Assembly (NCBI RefSeq): GCF_020829645.1
Contig: NZ_JAIVFS010000010.1
Span: forward strand, 1 to 64,000
Length of the DNA stretch: 64,000 nt
Source: Nostoc mirabile CHAB5784
Lineage (GTDB): Bacteria > Cyanobacteriota > Cyanobacteriia > Cyanobacteriales > Nostocaceae
Direction: 5' to 3'
Shown here: positions 46,841 to 56,190 of the stretch, one piece after another
Position numbering within the stretch: position 1 is the first letter of the stretch
Layout of the letters: each line of letters opens with the position of its first letter
The notes under the pieces: model-generated
Databases searched by the model: none
Told to the model about the DNA's origin: nothing
What the model saw: the letters and a program-made list of their open reading frames with translations, nothing else
Program-made: the position numbers and the translations under genes

Positions 46841-47518
46841 ATGAAAGCTGTAATTCTGTTATCTGGGGGATTAGACTCTTCCACAATTCTATATAAAGCT
46901 AAGGCTGATGGCTGTGAATGCCATGCTATTTCCTTTGATTACCAGCAGCGACACCGACGAGAGTTACAGTCAGCCCTCACTGTTGCTCAAAAAGCTGCGA
47001 TCGCAAAACATCAGGTGGTTAACTTTGACTTACGACAATGGGGCGGTTCGGCGCTTACCGATGATGCCATTGATTTACCCCAGAAGCGATCGCTAGATGA
47101 AATGTCTCAAAATATTCCTGTCACATACGTTCCGGCTCGTAATACCATCTTTTTAAGCTTTGCTCTTGGTTTTGCCGAAGCGATCGCAGCTGAACGTGTC
47201 TATATCGGTGTCAATGCCTTAGATTACTCAGGATATCCTGACTGTCGCCCCGACTATATCCAGGCGATGCAGGAAGTTTTTCGCCTGGGAACCAAACAAG
47301 GGCGTGAGGGACAACCAATAAATATTGTTGCACCCCTGATCAACCTGAAAAAAACCGAAATCATCCAACTGGGCAACCAATTGGGAGTTCCTTGGGAGCT
47401 AACTTGGTCTTGCTATGCCGGTGGAGATGTCGCCTGCGGTGTATGTGATTCTTGTCGCTTGCGCCTAGCAGCTTTTGCCGAATTGGGACTGGTTGATCCA
47501 CTGGTGTATGCTTCTTGA
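46841..47518 (+). CDS. queC: 7-cyano-7-deazaguanine synthase
   Basis: 225 residues. PP-loop LLSGGLDSSTILYKAK at the N-terminus, then ISFDYQQRHRRELQSA, PARNTIFLSFALGFAEAI and the zinc site CGVCDSCRLRLAAF near the end. It converts 7-carboxy-7-deazaguanine to preQ0 for queuosine, and in some bacteria for 7-deazaguanine DNA modification. The other queuosine genes are not in the window. Confidence 0.96.
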   Translation: MKAVILLSGGLDSSTILYKAKADGCECHAISFDYQQRHRRELQSALTVAQKAAIAKHQVVNFDLRQWGGSALTDDAIDLPQKRSLDEMSQNIPVTYVPARNTIFLSFALGFAEAIAAERVYIGVNALDYSGYPDCRPDYIQAMQEVFRLGTKQGREGQPINIVAPLINLKKTEIIQLGNQLGVPWELTWSCYAGGDVACGVCDSCRLRLAAFAELGLVDPLVYAS

Positions 47519-48027
47519 GTTAGGAATTTTAACTCCTAACTCTAGCCCTTTCAAGGTGGATAACAATTTTAGACCAGAAATTCCTCTTTAAGCCAATACG
47601 CTTGGGTTAAGCATTTTTTTCTTCTCTCTGTTCCCTCTGCGCCTCTGCGGTTCGTTAAAAAATTTGACCTTGATAAAGAGTTTTAGCCTTAACCCAAGCG
47701 TATTGCTCTTTACTCTGCGTTCTTTGCGCCTAATAAGGTTAGAAAAATTACTTTTAAACCGCAGAGGCACAGAGAAGCCAGTGCGCCCTTGCGGTTAAGA
47801 GACTTGTACCCCTGCGGGGATCTTGCTAGCAAGAGCGTCTCCCCGAATCCCATTCGTGAGAGGCTAGCGCCTGCCGTAGGATGCCCGAACGCGAACAGCG
47901 TCTCCTGTCTTGAGAAGGGCTGTAGGGAGAAGCAACTGGCGCAGCGCAGAGAGAAAAAAAGAGATTTTACTAGTCACCTTGAAAGGGCTACTCCTAACTC
48001 CTGTACAGACGCGATTAATCGCGTCTC
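47519..48027. other. Intergenic region with a MITE and palindromic repeats
   Basis: 510 bases: the family D element at 47593-47705, a related CCGCAGAGGCACAGAG motif after it, a palindromic repeat at 47810-47900, and a GACGCGATTAATCGCGTC palindrome at 48009-48026 beside the end of the CNNM-type gene. No gene is supported. Confidence 0.55.
47593..47705. mobile_element. MITE-like element, family D copy 2 (about 113 bp)
   Basis: Ends CAATACGCTTGGGTTAAG and CTTAACCCAAGCGTATTG are perfect 18-base inverted repeats. They are related to the CCAATACGGTTCGG ends of the element at 21104-21356. The interior contains CTCTGCGCCTCTGCGGTTCG, shared with family C copies. Confidence 0.75.
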
Positions 48028-49422
48028 CTAACTCTCAACTCCTAACTCTTGTAACCGTTGCAGTTGAATTTGATGCAGGCGTGGGCCAACAATTGATACT
48101 ACGGTGAATTCGAGATTTTGATAACGGAAGGTTTCGCCTTTGGCGGGAATTTTCTGTAACTGATACAGCAAAAAGCCCCCTAGCGTCTGATATTCTCTTG
48201 TCAGGGGCAAATCGAGATGCAAAACTTCGTTGAGGTCTTCGAGGTTGATCTGCGCCTGCACTAAAAATTTATGCTCATCTAACATCTGAATCAGCAAGTC
48301 GTCGTTGCTTTCAGGTTCGCTGGCGTCACCAATGATTTCGGCAATGACATCTTTGATTGTCACTAGTCCCACAGTAGAGCCAAATTCATTTACTACCATG
48401 ACCATAGCTGGTTTCTCTTGCTGCATCATGGGCAAAAGCTCACTCAGGGACGTGTGTTCGGGAACAAACCGGGCGGGACGCATCCAAGGTTGGATTTGTG
48501 TCTCTAAACTGAGCTTTCCTACAGCTAAAGGTTGTGCCAAATCTTTAAAATAAACAATGCCACGAACATCGTCTAAAGATTCACCAATCACGGGATAACG
48601 AGAGTAACCAGTAGCAGCCATTTCCTTGAGTAATGTCTGGAAGGTAGCATCTTTTGGCAGCGTGATAATACTGGTGCGGGGGATCATCACATCTTGGGCC
48701 ATGACATCCCCAAACTCAAAGACATTATTGAGCAATTCTCGCTCCGCACGCTGTAAACCAGTAGACCCCCATTCTGTAGAGATAATCAGTTGCAATTCTT
48801 CGGGAGTCACAGGTGGCCTCCAGCCTTGACCTGTGTATTGGATGCCAAAAATCCGCAATAAAAAACGAGTTGATTGGTTGAGAATCCAGATGAAGGGCCC
48901 AAAAAAACGCACGATCGCTTTTACCGAAGGCCCTAAAAATCTAGCTAGCTGTTCTGAGTACAGCATAGCTAAGGATTTGGGACATAATTCTCCGATCACA
49001 ATTTGCAGATAGGCAATCAAGAAAAAAGCAATGGGAATTGATAGAGAATGCGCCAAGAAGGTAGTCATGCTACTTGGTAAAGGCCAGGATTTTAACCATG
49101 CATTCACCAGCACGACAATCGTACTTTCGCCAATCCATCCCAATGCCAAACTGGAGAGGGTAATACCTAACTGGGTGGTAGATAGTAGCCTGTCAATACT
49201 ACGTTGTAGCATCTCGACTGCGATCGCTGGAATATCGCCAGCCTTAACTAGCTGGTGAATACGCGATCGCCGCACGCTCACCATCGAAAATTCCGCCGTC
49301 ACAAAAAAGGCATTTATGGCAATCAGCAGTAGCACTGACAATAACCGTAGCGCCACGTCTGTCCAAATTAAATTAGGAAAACCAATCACCACCAAAGCTC
49401 GTGTAAAACTCACGCCCTCCAT
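48028..49422 (-). CDS. CNNM/HlyC-CorC-type membrane protein (DUF21, CBS pair, CorC domain)
   Basis: 464 residues. Four N-terminal membrane helices (LLSVLLLIAINAFFVTAEFS; VLVNAWL; IAFFLIAYLQIVIGELCPKS) form the DUF21 domain. Two CBS motifs follow, with VMIPRTSIITLPKD and VMVVNEFGSTVGLVTIKDVI, and then a C-terminal CorC/HlyC transporter-associated domain (LPLTREYQTLGGFLLYQLQ). Family members are implicated in magnesium and cobalt efflux and membrane ion balance. Start ATG 49422. Single gene. Confidence 0.92.
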   Translation of the reverse strand: MEGVSFTRALVVIGFPNLIWTDVALRLLSVLLLIAINAFFVTAEFSMVSVRRSRIHQLVKAGDIPAIAVEMLQRSIDRLLSTTQLGITLSSLALGWIGESTIVVLVNAWLKSWPLPSSMTTFLAHSLSIPIAFFLIAYLQIVIGELCPKSLAMLYSEQLARFLGPSVKAIVRFFGPFIWILNQSTRFLLRIFGIQYTGQGWRPPVTPEELQLIISTEWGSTGLQRAERELLNNVFEFGDVMAQDVMIPRTSIITLPKDATFQTLLKEMAATGYSRYPVIGESLDDVRGIVYFKDLAQPLAVGKLSLETQIQPWMRPARFVPEHTSLSELLPMMQQEKPAMVMVVNEFGSTVGLVTIKDVIAEIIGDASEPESNDDLLIQMLDEHKFLVQAQINLEDLNEVLHLDLPLTREYQTLGGFLLYQLQKIPAKGETFRYQNLEFTVVSIVGPRLHQIQLQRLQELGVES

Positions 49423-49487
49423 TTAGGGGAATAGGGGATAGGGAATAGGGAATAGTAAAAAATAACAGATAATCACCAATGCCCAAT

Positions 49488-50189
49488 CTACCTTTCTACG
49501 GGAATATTCAATGCCTCTAGCTTTAATTCTTGAGCGGGATAATCAGTGAGAGCAAGTGATATTTTCTTGACATCATCAAGTGAAGCTGTGGGAATGCTCA
49601 CTGTACCTGTAAATGCTGGCCCATTTGCAGGCAATTCTGTTGGTAAACCCTCTGTACTAGGACTCAGGGTTCGTCCTTTATCATCGGTAACATCTAAAAA
49701 ACTATATAGGAAGCGCACAGAATCTTTACCTTTGTTCTGCATTTTCACCTTCAGTAGCAAATCACCACCAGAGTAGCGGACAGATTGTACAGACATGGTT
49801 ACGCCCTCACTCAAGGCTGTAACTGGAAAACCTGGTTGGAGTTTTTCTTCAACTACTGCTGGGGGTTTCTCCTCTGGCTTCTGCTTGCTGCTATTGGTTT
49901 CTTCATCATCGTCCTCTAGCTTTTCCGATTTATCAGCCTTGGTCTTACCCTCAATTCGCGCTTTGACAATTTTCAGAATTTCGTCCTCTTTTAATAACAC
50001 TAGCCCTCCCTGTTGGGAGTTATTTGTCTTATTACTGGCAAATTTGGTTGTGGGACGCCCATCTGGTGTAGTAACGCCTTTAAGTGCTGAACTCCCCAAT
50101 TCAAACCCCAAAAAGGCGCTCACAGAACCTGCTCCCATCATCAGGATTAACAAAATCAAAGTAAGAAGTACAGTAGAATTTATTTTCAT
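49488..50189 (-). CDS. Membrane-anchored protein of unknown function
   Basis: About 233 residues from ATG 50189 (the frame extends 21 codons further upstream to a TTG). The N-terminal helix STVLLTLILLILMMGAGSVS anchors it. A highly charged, low-complexity linker (KADKSEKLEDDDEETNSSKQ) follows, then a C-terminal beta-sandwich-like part with MSVQSVRYSGGDLLLKVKMQ and FLDVTDDKGRTLSPS. This end resembles extracellular Ig-like or DUF4352-type domains, but I cannot name the family. Located about 65 bases from the CNNM-type gene. Confidence 0.7.
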   Translation of the reverse strand: MKINSTVLLTLILLILMMGAGSVSAFLGFELGSSALKGVTTPDGRPTTKFASNKTNNSQQGGLVLLKEDEILKIVKARIEGKTKADKSEKLEDDDEETNSSKQKPEEKPPAVVEEKLQPGFPVTALSEGVTMSVQSVRYSGGDLLLKVKMQNKGKDSVRFLYSFLDVTDDKGRTLSPSTEGLPTELPANGPAFTGTVSIPTASLDDVKKISLALTDYPAQELKLEALNIPVER

Positions 50190-50748
50190 CGCTGACAAGC
50201 TATCACATAAGAATGCTGGTCTATTTAAGAATAGTGAAGCTTTTGACCTCAATCCTTAAAGGAACTTAATCAATATTAGTTTGCACTATTTCATAATTAA
50301 ATTATGTAATATAAAAATTTGGTAGGCTATACTACTTACGTACTGTGCAAAAGTACAATCTTGTCTATATAACGTAAATACGTCGTTTCAGCCTTTTGAA
50401 AATCACCCTTTATAGGTTTTAATCGCCATCTGCGCTCTACAGCACAACCCGTTCAAGACGGTTTGCCCCACATCTGTCTTCGCTTTAGGGGGATTTATAT
50501 TACGTTTTAGCTATCTCCATCTGTTTGAACCATTCCACTGTTACACAAATATCATTTAAAACCCTCTACCATACCATAATTTATTTTTGCAAGTGGTCTA
50601 ATGATGATATTAAGTTTTCTTACCAGAGAGGGTTGACTTTTAATGTAGCTCCATATATATTTCATTTGTTACTCTTGAATTAAAGTCTAGTCATAGATTT
50701 TTTAGATATCAACAATAACATAGTTGTGAAAATATAAAAGATTTAATT
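50190..50748. other. A/T-rich intergenic region upstream of the FkbM gene
   Basis: About 560 bases with no gene. An imperfect inverted repeat, GTACTGTGCAAAAGTAC, lies at 50340-50356. Otherwise nothing recognisable; the base composition matches the A/T-rich methyltransferase gene that follows. Confidence 0.4.
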
Positions 50749-51534
50749 ATGAAACTTTTAGCTATACGTATTCTTAGCTTATTAATAGGTGTAGAAAATA
50801 TTCCTTATCTTAAACTCTTTGTAGCAAAATTATTTTTATCCAAAACAGCCCGTAAAGCAATTAACTATGACTATTTAACTGGAAAAGTCATCAAAAAAGC
50901 CTTGGATTCTTCCTCGATTTGTGTGGATGTAGGCTGTCATCACGGAATTATACTAGGTATAATGATGAGATATTGTAGTCAAGGTAGGTTTTTTGCATTT
51001 GAGCCATTACCTATTTCATATAAGTATTTAGTTAAACAATTTGATATGCCAAACGTTGAGATATTTAACATGGCATTAAGTGACACAAAAGGGACTGCAA
51101 AGTTTAATTATGTGGTAGACAATTCTGCTTACAGCAGTTTACAGAAGGGTCAGGAATTTACATCAAACAAGAAAATAGTTGAAATAACTGTAGAAACTGA
51201 TCTTTTAGATAATATATTAGAGAGTAAATTACATAGCAATCAAAAGATATCATTCATAAAAATAGATGTTGAAGGAGCAGAACTGCAAGTTTTAGTTGGC
51301 GCAAAAAATGTTATTAAAAGAGACAAGCCTATTATAATCTTTGAGTTTGCTTTACCAACGGCAGGCTACTACGCAACTAAACCTGAAGATATTTATAACT
51401 TACTTTGTTTGGAATGTGGACTGAAAATTTCTTTGCTAGATTCCTGGCTCAACGGTGCAAAGCCTTTAAATGAAGAGGAGTTTAAAGAGCAATATTACGA
51501 TAGTATTAACTATTATTTTATAGCTTATCCTTAG
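50749..51534 (+). CDS. FkbM-family methyltransferase
   Basis: 261 residues. SAM-binding motif I is CVDVGCHHGIILGIMMRYC, and motif II surroundings are FFAFEPLPISYKYL. The family hallmark, ISFIKIDVEGAELQVLVGAK, is intact, as is DKPIIIFEF. FkbM enzymes methylate sugars or polyketide hydroxyls. The gene is clearly more A/T-rich than its neighbours, which may indicate transfer. No glycan cluster is visible. Confidence 0.9.
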   Translation: MKLLAIRILSLLIGVENIPYLKLFVAKLFLSKTARKAINYDYLTGKVIKKALDSSSICVDVGCHHGIILGIMMRYCSQGRFFAFEPLPISYKYLVKQFDMPNVEIFNMALSDTKGTAKFNYVVDNSAYSSLQKGQEFTSNKKIVEITVETDLLDNILESKLHSNQKISFIKIDVEGAELQVLVGAKNVIKRDKPIIIFEFALPTAGYYATKPEDIYNLLCLECGLKISLLDSWLNGAKPLNEEEFKEQYYDSINYYFIAYP

Positions 51535-51858
51535 TCTAAAATGAGTTTATCGTCCTAACTCATGCTCAATGCAAATGCGATCGCCTTAAACTCAGCCAAA
51601 ATGCTCTTTTCTAAGTGGTTCACTGCCGTCCAAACCCAAATTTTGTTTTTTTCGAGCCGACAAACGTTTCTAATTTATCGAGTTTTCCATTTTATTTAAG
51701 TTTTAGCTTATTTCCAGATTGAGTATTTATAGACCATAGATTCATGCTATAAATAGGTAATTACCTAACATACCTTGCTCACACTAGGAATTAGCCAAGA
51801 AAGTTAAACTAAAAGTTTAAATGATTAACTCCTAGCAAGCAAAAAGCCAACAAAACAA
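51535..51858. other. Spacer upstream of the CAU tRNA
   Basis: About 320 bases with no gene. Sequence is A/T-rich with a few HIP1-like remnants (GCGATCGCC at 51577-51585). The tRNA promoter presumably lies in its last 60 bases. Confidence 0.4.
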
Positions 51859-51931
51859 GCGCCTTTGGCCGATTGGGGAGGCAGCGAACTCATAATTCGC
51901 CTTCAGGCTGGTTCGATTCCAGCAGGGCGCA
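51859..51931 (+). tRNA. tRNA with CAU anticodon (Met, or Ile if lysidinylated)
   Basis: 73 bases fold into a cloverleaf: acceptor GCGCCTT/AGGGCGC with one G-U pair, anticodon stem GCGAA/TTCGC around loop CTCATAA, T stem GCTGG/CCAGC around TTCGATT. Discriminator A, no encoded CCA. The 1-72 pair is G-C, so it is not an initiator tRNA of bacterial type; elongator Met and Ile(CAU) cannot be told apart by eye. Confidence 0.9.
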
Positions 51932-52128
51932 CTGAATCATTAAAAAACAATATGTGTTATGTTACAAGTCCCTCAAAGATGATTGGGACATAAGTAATAC
52001 TAAATTATCTTGAGCATTGACATTTTTCTTCAACTCCTCCAGCCATAATCTGGTAATTCAGACATTAGTCAATAGTTGCTGACAAATGACAAGGAACTAA
52101 GGACTAATGACTTCATAGAGTAAGACTG

Positions 52129-52563
52129 TTACCGAGGTGGTAAAGTTTCAAACCTGAATTCAGTTCCTACTTTGAGTTTGTTGCTATTCAAACGAGGAGA
52201 CATCATTAGCGATGTGTCGTAAGGATTTGGTAAATCAGGAGTGCGAATATATGGATCATTGCCAACTTGCTGAGTCAGGACATCATGATATAAAGTGTTA
52301 AGCAACTGAGCATCGCGGGCAATTTCATTTTCTGGGAAGGAACCACCGAAACCGTAACCAGCTCCTAGAAGTGAGTCTAGTTGGCGCTTGAGGCTACCAT
52401 TTTCGTAGAAATTGCGATCGTGACGAAAATAAGCTCGCTCAAATACATCACTCGTAGTTTCAGTTTTGGGGGTTTCCGTTTGGGCAGATGCAACAGAGGG
52501 AAAAGCAATACCAGCAGCAAGCATTACCAATAAACCACCAAAGGTTTTAAATTTTATACCCAC
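52129..52563 (-). CDS. Exported cyanobacterial protein of unknown function
   Basis: 144 residues with a signal peptide (FGGLLVMLAAGIAFPSVASA, then cleavage near ASAQT). The mature part begins with a Thr/Glu-rich segment and contains FERAYFRHDRNFYENGSLKR, then LDSLLGAGYGFGGSFPENEI and a C-terminal GTEFRFETLPPR. The pattern is familiar from conserved cyanobacterial hypothetical proteins; no function known to me. Divergent from pyrE. Confidence 0.75.
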   Translation of the reverse strand: MGIKFKTFGGLLVMLAAGIAFPSVASAQTETPKTETTSDVFERAYFRHDRNFYENGSLKRQLDSLLGAGYGFGGSFPENEIARDAQLLNTLYHDVLTQQVGNDPYIRTPDLPNPYDTSLMMSPRLNSNKLKVGTEFRFETLPPR

Positions 52564-52663
52564 GTTCCTAACTCCTCAATTTTTGGGCAATCTTAATTTA
52601 TGCTTAATTTCAGAACTCTGATGAGTTCAACCTTTGGTGTAGCACAACTTTTAATGTTTTGTA

Positions 52664-53287
52664 ATGACGTATCCTACTGAAACTCTTACCCACTCAGATA
52701 TTTGGGCAACTACTGCTGATTTGACTATTTTGCGCCACAAGCTACTAGATTTATTTTCTCAACTGGCTTATCAAGAGGGTGATTTTGTTCTCGCTTCTGG
52801 GCTACGTAGTTCTTATTATGTCAATAAGATGCAGGTAACACTCCACCCTCAAGGAGCTTTAGCTGTTGGACGATTGCTGTTTCCTTTATTACCCGTAGAT
52901 ACACAAGCTGTAGGTGGTTTAACGATGGGGGCTGACCCAATGGTGACAGCAGTGAGTATAGTTTCTGTTTATGAAAACCGACCCATACCAGCGCTGATTA
53001 TTCGCAAGGAAGCCAAGGGTTATGGAACGAAAGCTTATATAGAAGGCCCCAGTTTACCAGAAGGTGCAAAAGTAGTAGTTTTGGAAGATGTGGTGACAAC
53101 TGGGCAATCTGCTTTAAAAGCAGTTGAGCGTCTTAAAGATGCAGGTTATACCGTAAGTCAAGTAATTTCACTGGTAGACCGACAGCAAGGAGGGGGTGAG
53201 TTGTACCAGTCAGCAGGGTTGAAGTTTGAAACTTTGTTTTCGATTCAGCAAGTTCAGGAACGCTACCGACAACTTGCGAATTCATGA
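52664..53287 (+). CDS. pyrE: Orotate phosphoribosyltransferase
   Basis: 207 residues. The PRPP-binding motif is VVVLEDVVTTGQSALKAVER, preceded by IRKEAKGYGTKAYIEGP. FVLASGLRSSYYVNKMQVTL is the N-terminal family block. It converts orotate to OMP in pyrimidine synthesis. Single gene, followed by a terminator-like hairpin. Confidence 0.96.
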   Translation: MTYPTETLTHSDIWATTADLTILRHKLLDLFSQLAYQEGDFVLASGLRSSYYVNKMQVTLHPQGALAVGRLLFPLLPVDTQAVGGLTMGADPMVTAVSIVSVYENRPIPALIIRKEAKGYGTKAYIEGPSLPEGAKVVVLEDVVTTGQSALKAVERLKDAGYTVSQVISLVDRQQGGGELYQSAGLKFETLFSIQQVQERYRQLANS

Positions 53288-53350
53288 ATATGTAAATATA
53301 CGGTTTAGTTAAAGACTAAAACATCAACTCGTGTAATGTAGAGCCAAAAA

Positions 53351-53372
53351 CCTCCGCCTTTGGGGGATTTTT
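53351..53372 (+). terminator. Terminator between pyrE and tRNA-Thr
   Basis: CCTCCGCCTTTGGGGG followed by ATTTTT, with A's on the left side, so it may act in both directions. About 60 bases after the pyrE stop. Confidence 0.6.
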
Positions 53373-53378
53373 CGTTAA

Positions 53379-53450
53379 AGCCAGCAGCGGGATTTGAACT
53401 CGCGACCTTCCGATTACAAGTCGGATGCACTACCACTGTGCTATGCTGGC
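53379..53450 (-). tRNA. tRNA-Thr (UGU)
   Basis: 72 bases on the minus strand: acceptor GCCAGCA/TGCTGGC, D stem GCAC/GTGC, anticodon stem TCCGA/TCGGA around CTTGTAA (anticodon TGT), discriminator T. The T stem GCGAG/CCCGC has one A-C mismatch at positions 52-62, which is unusual; the 53-61 pair is intact. Confidence 0.92.
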
Positions 53451-54259
53451 AACTTTGGCGATTGCTTTTAATTAGCAACCACGATTTATTATTGTACCAT
53501 AATAAGTTTCTTTGTCTAGCTGTAATTGCTAAAAAATATCTCCCTGTTCAGAAATTAGGCTAGAAGACCAGAGATTTTGCCAATATCGCTGCTTTTGTGC
53601 CCCTAGATCGTTTAATTGGCGTTGCAACTGTGATTAGCATAAAAAAATCAGTGATTCTGCTCACTGATAAAGTTGATAAATTAGTATGCATGGCAAAAGC
53701 TAACTCAAATCCTGGGCTAGATGCAAAAATATTTGGTAAAGTTTTAAAACTGTATTTTCTTGACACAGCTGAATAAAGGGACAAAAATATTTGACACTCC
53801 CTTCGGCTAAAGCCGAAGGGATTCTTGGTTCAACGAGTCCACTTAACCTAGACCCCTTGCGGTATCTTAGCCTCCTTGTGGTTCTCTCCCCTTCGCGCAG
53901 CGTCTCGAAGAGAAGTTTTAACTTCCGGTATGCCCTACCGTAGTTGGATTGCTCCAAAATTTGTTTGATTTAAATGCTGTTTGTCTAGCTCCCATGTTCG
54001 CGTTAGCGTCTCGTAGAGAAGATTTTACCTATTCCTGGGATGTTCTAAAACTATGGAATAGAACCCTATATCTTCAATTGTCTTGGCGTAGCCTCTCCCT
54101 TTGGGAGAAGGTTCAGCACGGCAGTTGCTCCACTTGGGGAGACCCCAAGACCGCACTGCCTCGTCTACGTGTTAGGTAGCAATCGGGTTTTTTAAGTGGT
54201 TGATTACCCTTCCACTAGTCTTATTTTACCATGATAATTATTTTTTACAGATCACAAGC
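53451..54259. other. Repeat-rich gap between tRNA-Thr and argF
   Basis: About 800 bases. A start-less open stretch of about 70 codons (53566-53776, plus; text includes FVPLDRLIGVATVISIKKSV) might be a gene fragment. It is followed by an IS200/IS605-like hairpin, palindromic repeats near 53890-53915 and 54000-54020, and a repeat with GGAGACCCCAAG near 54140. No complete gene is supported. Confidence 0.45.
53790..53960 (-). mobile_element. IS200/IS605-type terminal hairpin with degenerate flank
   Basis: CCCTTCGGCT AA AGCCGAAGGG (53799-53820) sits between GTGTCAA and AATCCC on the minus strand. The context GAACCAAGAATCCC, hairpin, GGGAGTGTCAA is what I associate with right ends of cyanobacterial IS605 OrfB (tnpB) elements. 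No tnpB frame survives upstream; a palindromic repeat interrupts it. Confidence 0.4.
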
Positions 54260-55180
54260 ATGGCAGCATTGCTCGGACGAGATTTATTAAGTCTGGCGGA
54301 CATCAGTCCAACAGAACTTCAAGAACTCCTGCAATTGGCAACTCAACTTAAATCACAACAGTTGAAGTTGCAGTGTAATAAAGTTTTGGGGTTATTGTTC
54401 TCCAAAGCTTCAACTCGTACACGGGTAAGTTTTACTGTGGCGATGTACCAACTGGGTGGACAGGTAATCGATCTCAACCCTAATGTCACTCAAGTTAGTC
54501 GTGGAGAACCTTTACAGGATACAGCCCGTGTGTTAGACCGATATCTGGATATTTTGGCAATTCGCACTTTTGCACAGCAAGATTTAGAAACTTTTGCTCA
54601 CTATGCCAAGATTCCGGTAATTAATGCGCTTACCGATGCAGAACATCCTTGTCAGGTATTAGCTGATTTATTGACGATTCAAGAAAGCTTTAACACCCTT
54701 GCTGGGTTAACTTTGACCTACGTGGGCGATGGGAATAATATGGCTAATTCTCTGATGTTGGGCTGTGCTTTGGTGGGAATGAATGTTAGAATTGCCACCC
54801 CTAGCGGATATGAGCCAGATTCTAAGATTGTAGAACAAGCAAGAGCGATCGCTAATAACAAAACGGAAGTCCTCGTCACTCATGATCCAGAATTAGCAGC
54901 TAAGGGTTCTGCTGTACTTTACACTGATGTTTGGGCGAGTATGGGGCAAGAAGCAGAAGCAGACAATCGAATGCCAATTTTCCAGCCTTATCAAATTTCG
55001 GAGCAGCTATTGAGCCTTGCAAAACCAGAGGCAATTGTTTTACACTGCTTACCAGCCCATCGTGGTGAAGAAATTACCGAAGCTGTTATTGAAGGTTCTC
55101 AATCACGAGTTTGGGAACAGGCAGAAAATCGCTTGCACGCCCAAAAAGCTTTACTTGCAAGTATCTTAGGGGCAAAATGA
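54260..55180 (+). CDS. argF: Ornithine carbamoyltransferase
   Basis: 306 residues from ATG 54260 (MAALLGRDLLSLADIS); the frame also extends 20 codons upstream, but the shorter start is typical. Motifs: carbamoyl-phosphate site SKASTRTRVSF, HPCQVLADLLT and ornithine site VLHCLPAHRGEEI. It makes citrulline in arginine synthesis. Located between a repeat zone and lexA. Confidence 0.95.
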   Translation: MAALLGRDLLSLADISPTELQELLQLATQLKSQQLKLQCNKVLGLLFSKASTRTRVSFTVAMYQLGGQVIDLNPNVTQVSRGEPLQDTARVLDRYLDILAIRTFAQQDLETFAHYAKIPVINALTDAEHPCQVLADLLTIQESFNTLAGLTLTYVGDGNNMANSLMLGCALVGMNVRIATPSGYEPDSKIVEQARAIANNKTEVLVTHDPELAAKGSAVLYTDVWASMGQEAEADNRMPIFQPYQISEQLLSLAKPEAIVLHCLPAHRGEEITEAVIEGSQSRVWEQAENRLHAQKALLASILGAK

Positions 55181-55366
55181 AAAGAGTTAAAAGACGCGAT
55201 TAATCGCGTCTGTACAAAAGTTAAGAGTCAGAATGGCGAGTGGGCAGCTGGCTCTTAACTACTTAAAATTTGTAAAAATCAAGAATAAATTGGTAAAAGA
55301 AAAGAGAATATTTTTGCTTTTGACTTTCATATTTTCATTTTTCTCTTGTTATGGGGAGTTTTTTGT

Positions 55367-55380
55367 AGTACTAATGTTCT
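55367..55380 (+). promoter_or_regulatory. LexA box upstream of lexA
   Basis: AGTACTAATGTTCT fits the published cyanobacterial LexA-binding pattern RGTACNNNDGTWCB at every position. It lies about 33 bases before the lexA ATG, overlapping the expected promoter, and implies autorepression. Confidence 0.8.
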
Positions 55381-55412
55381 AGAGACATTTATAATTACTT
55401 CCCGCTTTTTTT

Positions 55413-56018
55413 ATGGAACGTCTAACTGAAGCTCAACAAGAACTTTACGAATGGTTGGCAGAATACATCCGATCGCACCAGCATTCGCCTTCAATTCGGC
55501 AAATGATGCAAGCGATGAACTTGAAGTCACCAGCGCCAATTCAAAGTCGTTTAGAACATTTACGCACTAAGGGATATATAGAATGGACTGAAGGCCAAGC
55601 ACGAACGATTCGGATTTTGCGTCCTGTTAAGCAAGGTGTACCAATTTTGGGCACGATCGCTGCTGGTGGTTTAATAGAACCGTTTACTGATGCTGTAGAT
55701 CATTTAGACTTTTCTAATTTCGATTTACCTCCCCAAACTTACGCTTTGCGGGTAGCTGGCGATAGCATGATTGAAGATTTAATTGCTGATGGCGATGTGG
55801 TATTTCTGCGTCCAGTAGCAGAACCAAATCATTTAAAAAATGGTACTATCGTCGCCGCCAGAGTCGATGGATTCGGTACAACATTAAAACGTTTTTATCG
55901 CCAAGGCGATCGGGTTACCCTCAAACCAGCAAATCCTAAGTACAATCCCATTGAAGTCATGGCTCAACAAGTGCAGGTGCAAGGTTCTCTCATTGGTGTT
56001 TGGCGTGGTTACAACTGA
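55413..56018 (+). CDS. lexA: LexA repressor
   Basis: 201 residues. Winged-helix N-terminus (LYEWLAEYIRSHQHSPSIRQ; SPAPIQSRLEHLRTKGYIEW). All elements of RecA-stimulated self-cleavage are present: the Ala84-Gly85 scissile bond in TIAAGGLIE, Ser118 in VAGDSMIED and Lys159 in GTTLKRF. In several cyanobacteria LexA also regulates carbon or redox genes. It is the last housekeeping gene before the Dnd island, 170 bases from the helicase gene; the spacer has GGGGAGTAGGGAGTAGG and CAGCACTCAGCATT repeats. Confidence 0.95.
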   Translation: MERLTEAQQELYEWLAEYIRSHQHSPSIRQMMQAMNLKSPAPIQSRLEHLRTKGYIEWTEGQARTIRILRPVKQGVPILGTIAAGGLIEPFTDAVDHLDFSNFDLPPQTYALRVAGDSMIEDLIADGDVVFLRPVAEPNHLKNGTIVAARVDGFGTTLKRFYRQGDRVTLKPANPKYNPIEVMAQQVQVQGSLIGVWRGYN

Positions 56019-56190
56019 GTAATGGGGAGTGGGGAGTAGGGAGTAGGGAGTGGGGGAGATGAGGGAGAGTAGAGGACAAGGGGAGATAATTCTTAACTCC
56101 TAACTCAGCACTCAGCATTCAGCACTCAGCACTCTTAATGCCCAATGCCCATTAATTAGGGTTCGTTACCATCTTTGTGCTTAACATTTT

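Noticed and set aside
47788..48031. Plus-strand ORF of 80 codons after queC
   Set aside because: Composed mostly of palindromic repeat sequence; no conserved motif.
49795..50259. 154-codon plus-strand ORF rich in serine
   Set aside because: Shadow of the charged linker in the membrane-anchored protein on the minus strand.
51859..51931. Initiator tRNA-fMet
   Set aside because: The first acceptor pair is G-C, whereas bacterial initiators have a mismatch there, and the anticodon stem lacks the run of three G-C pairs.
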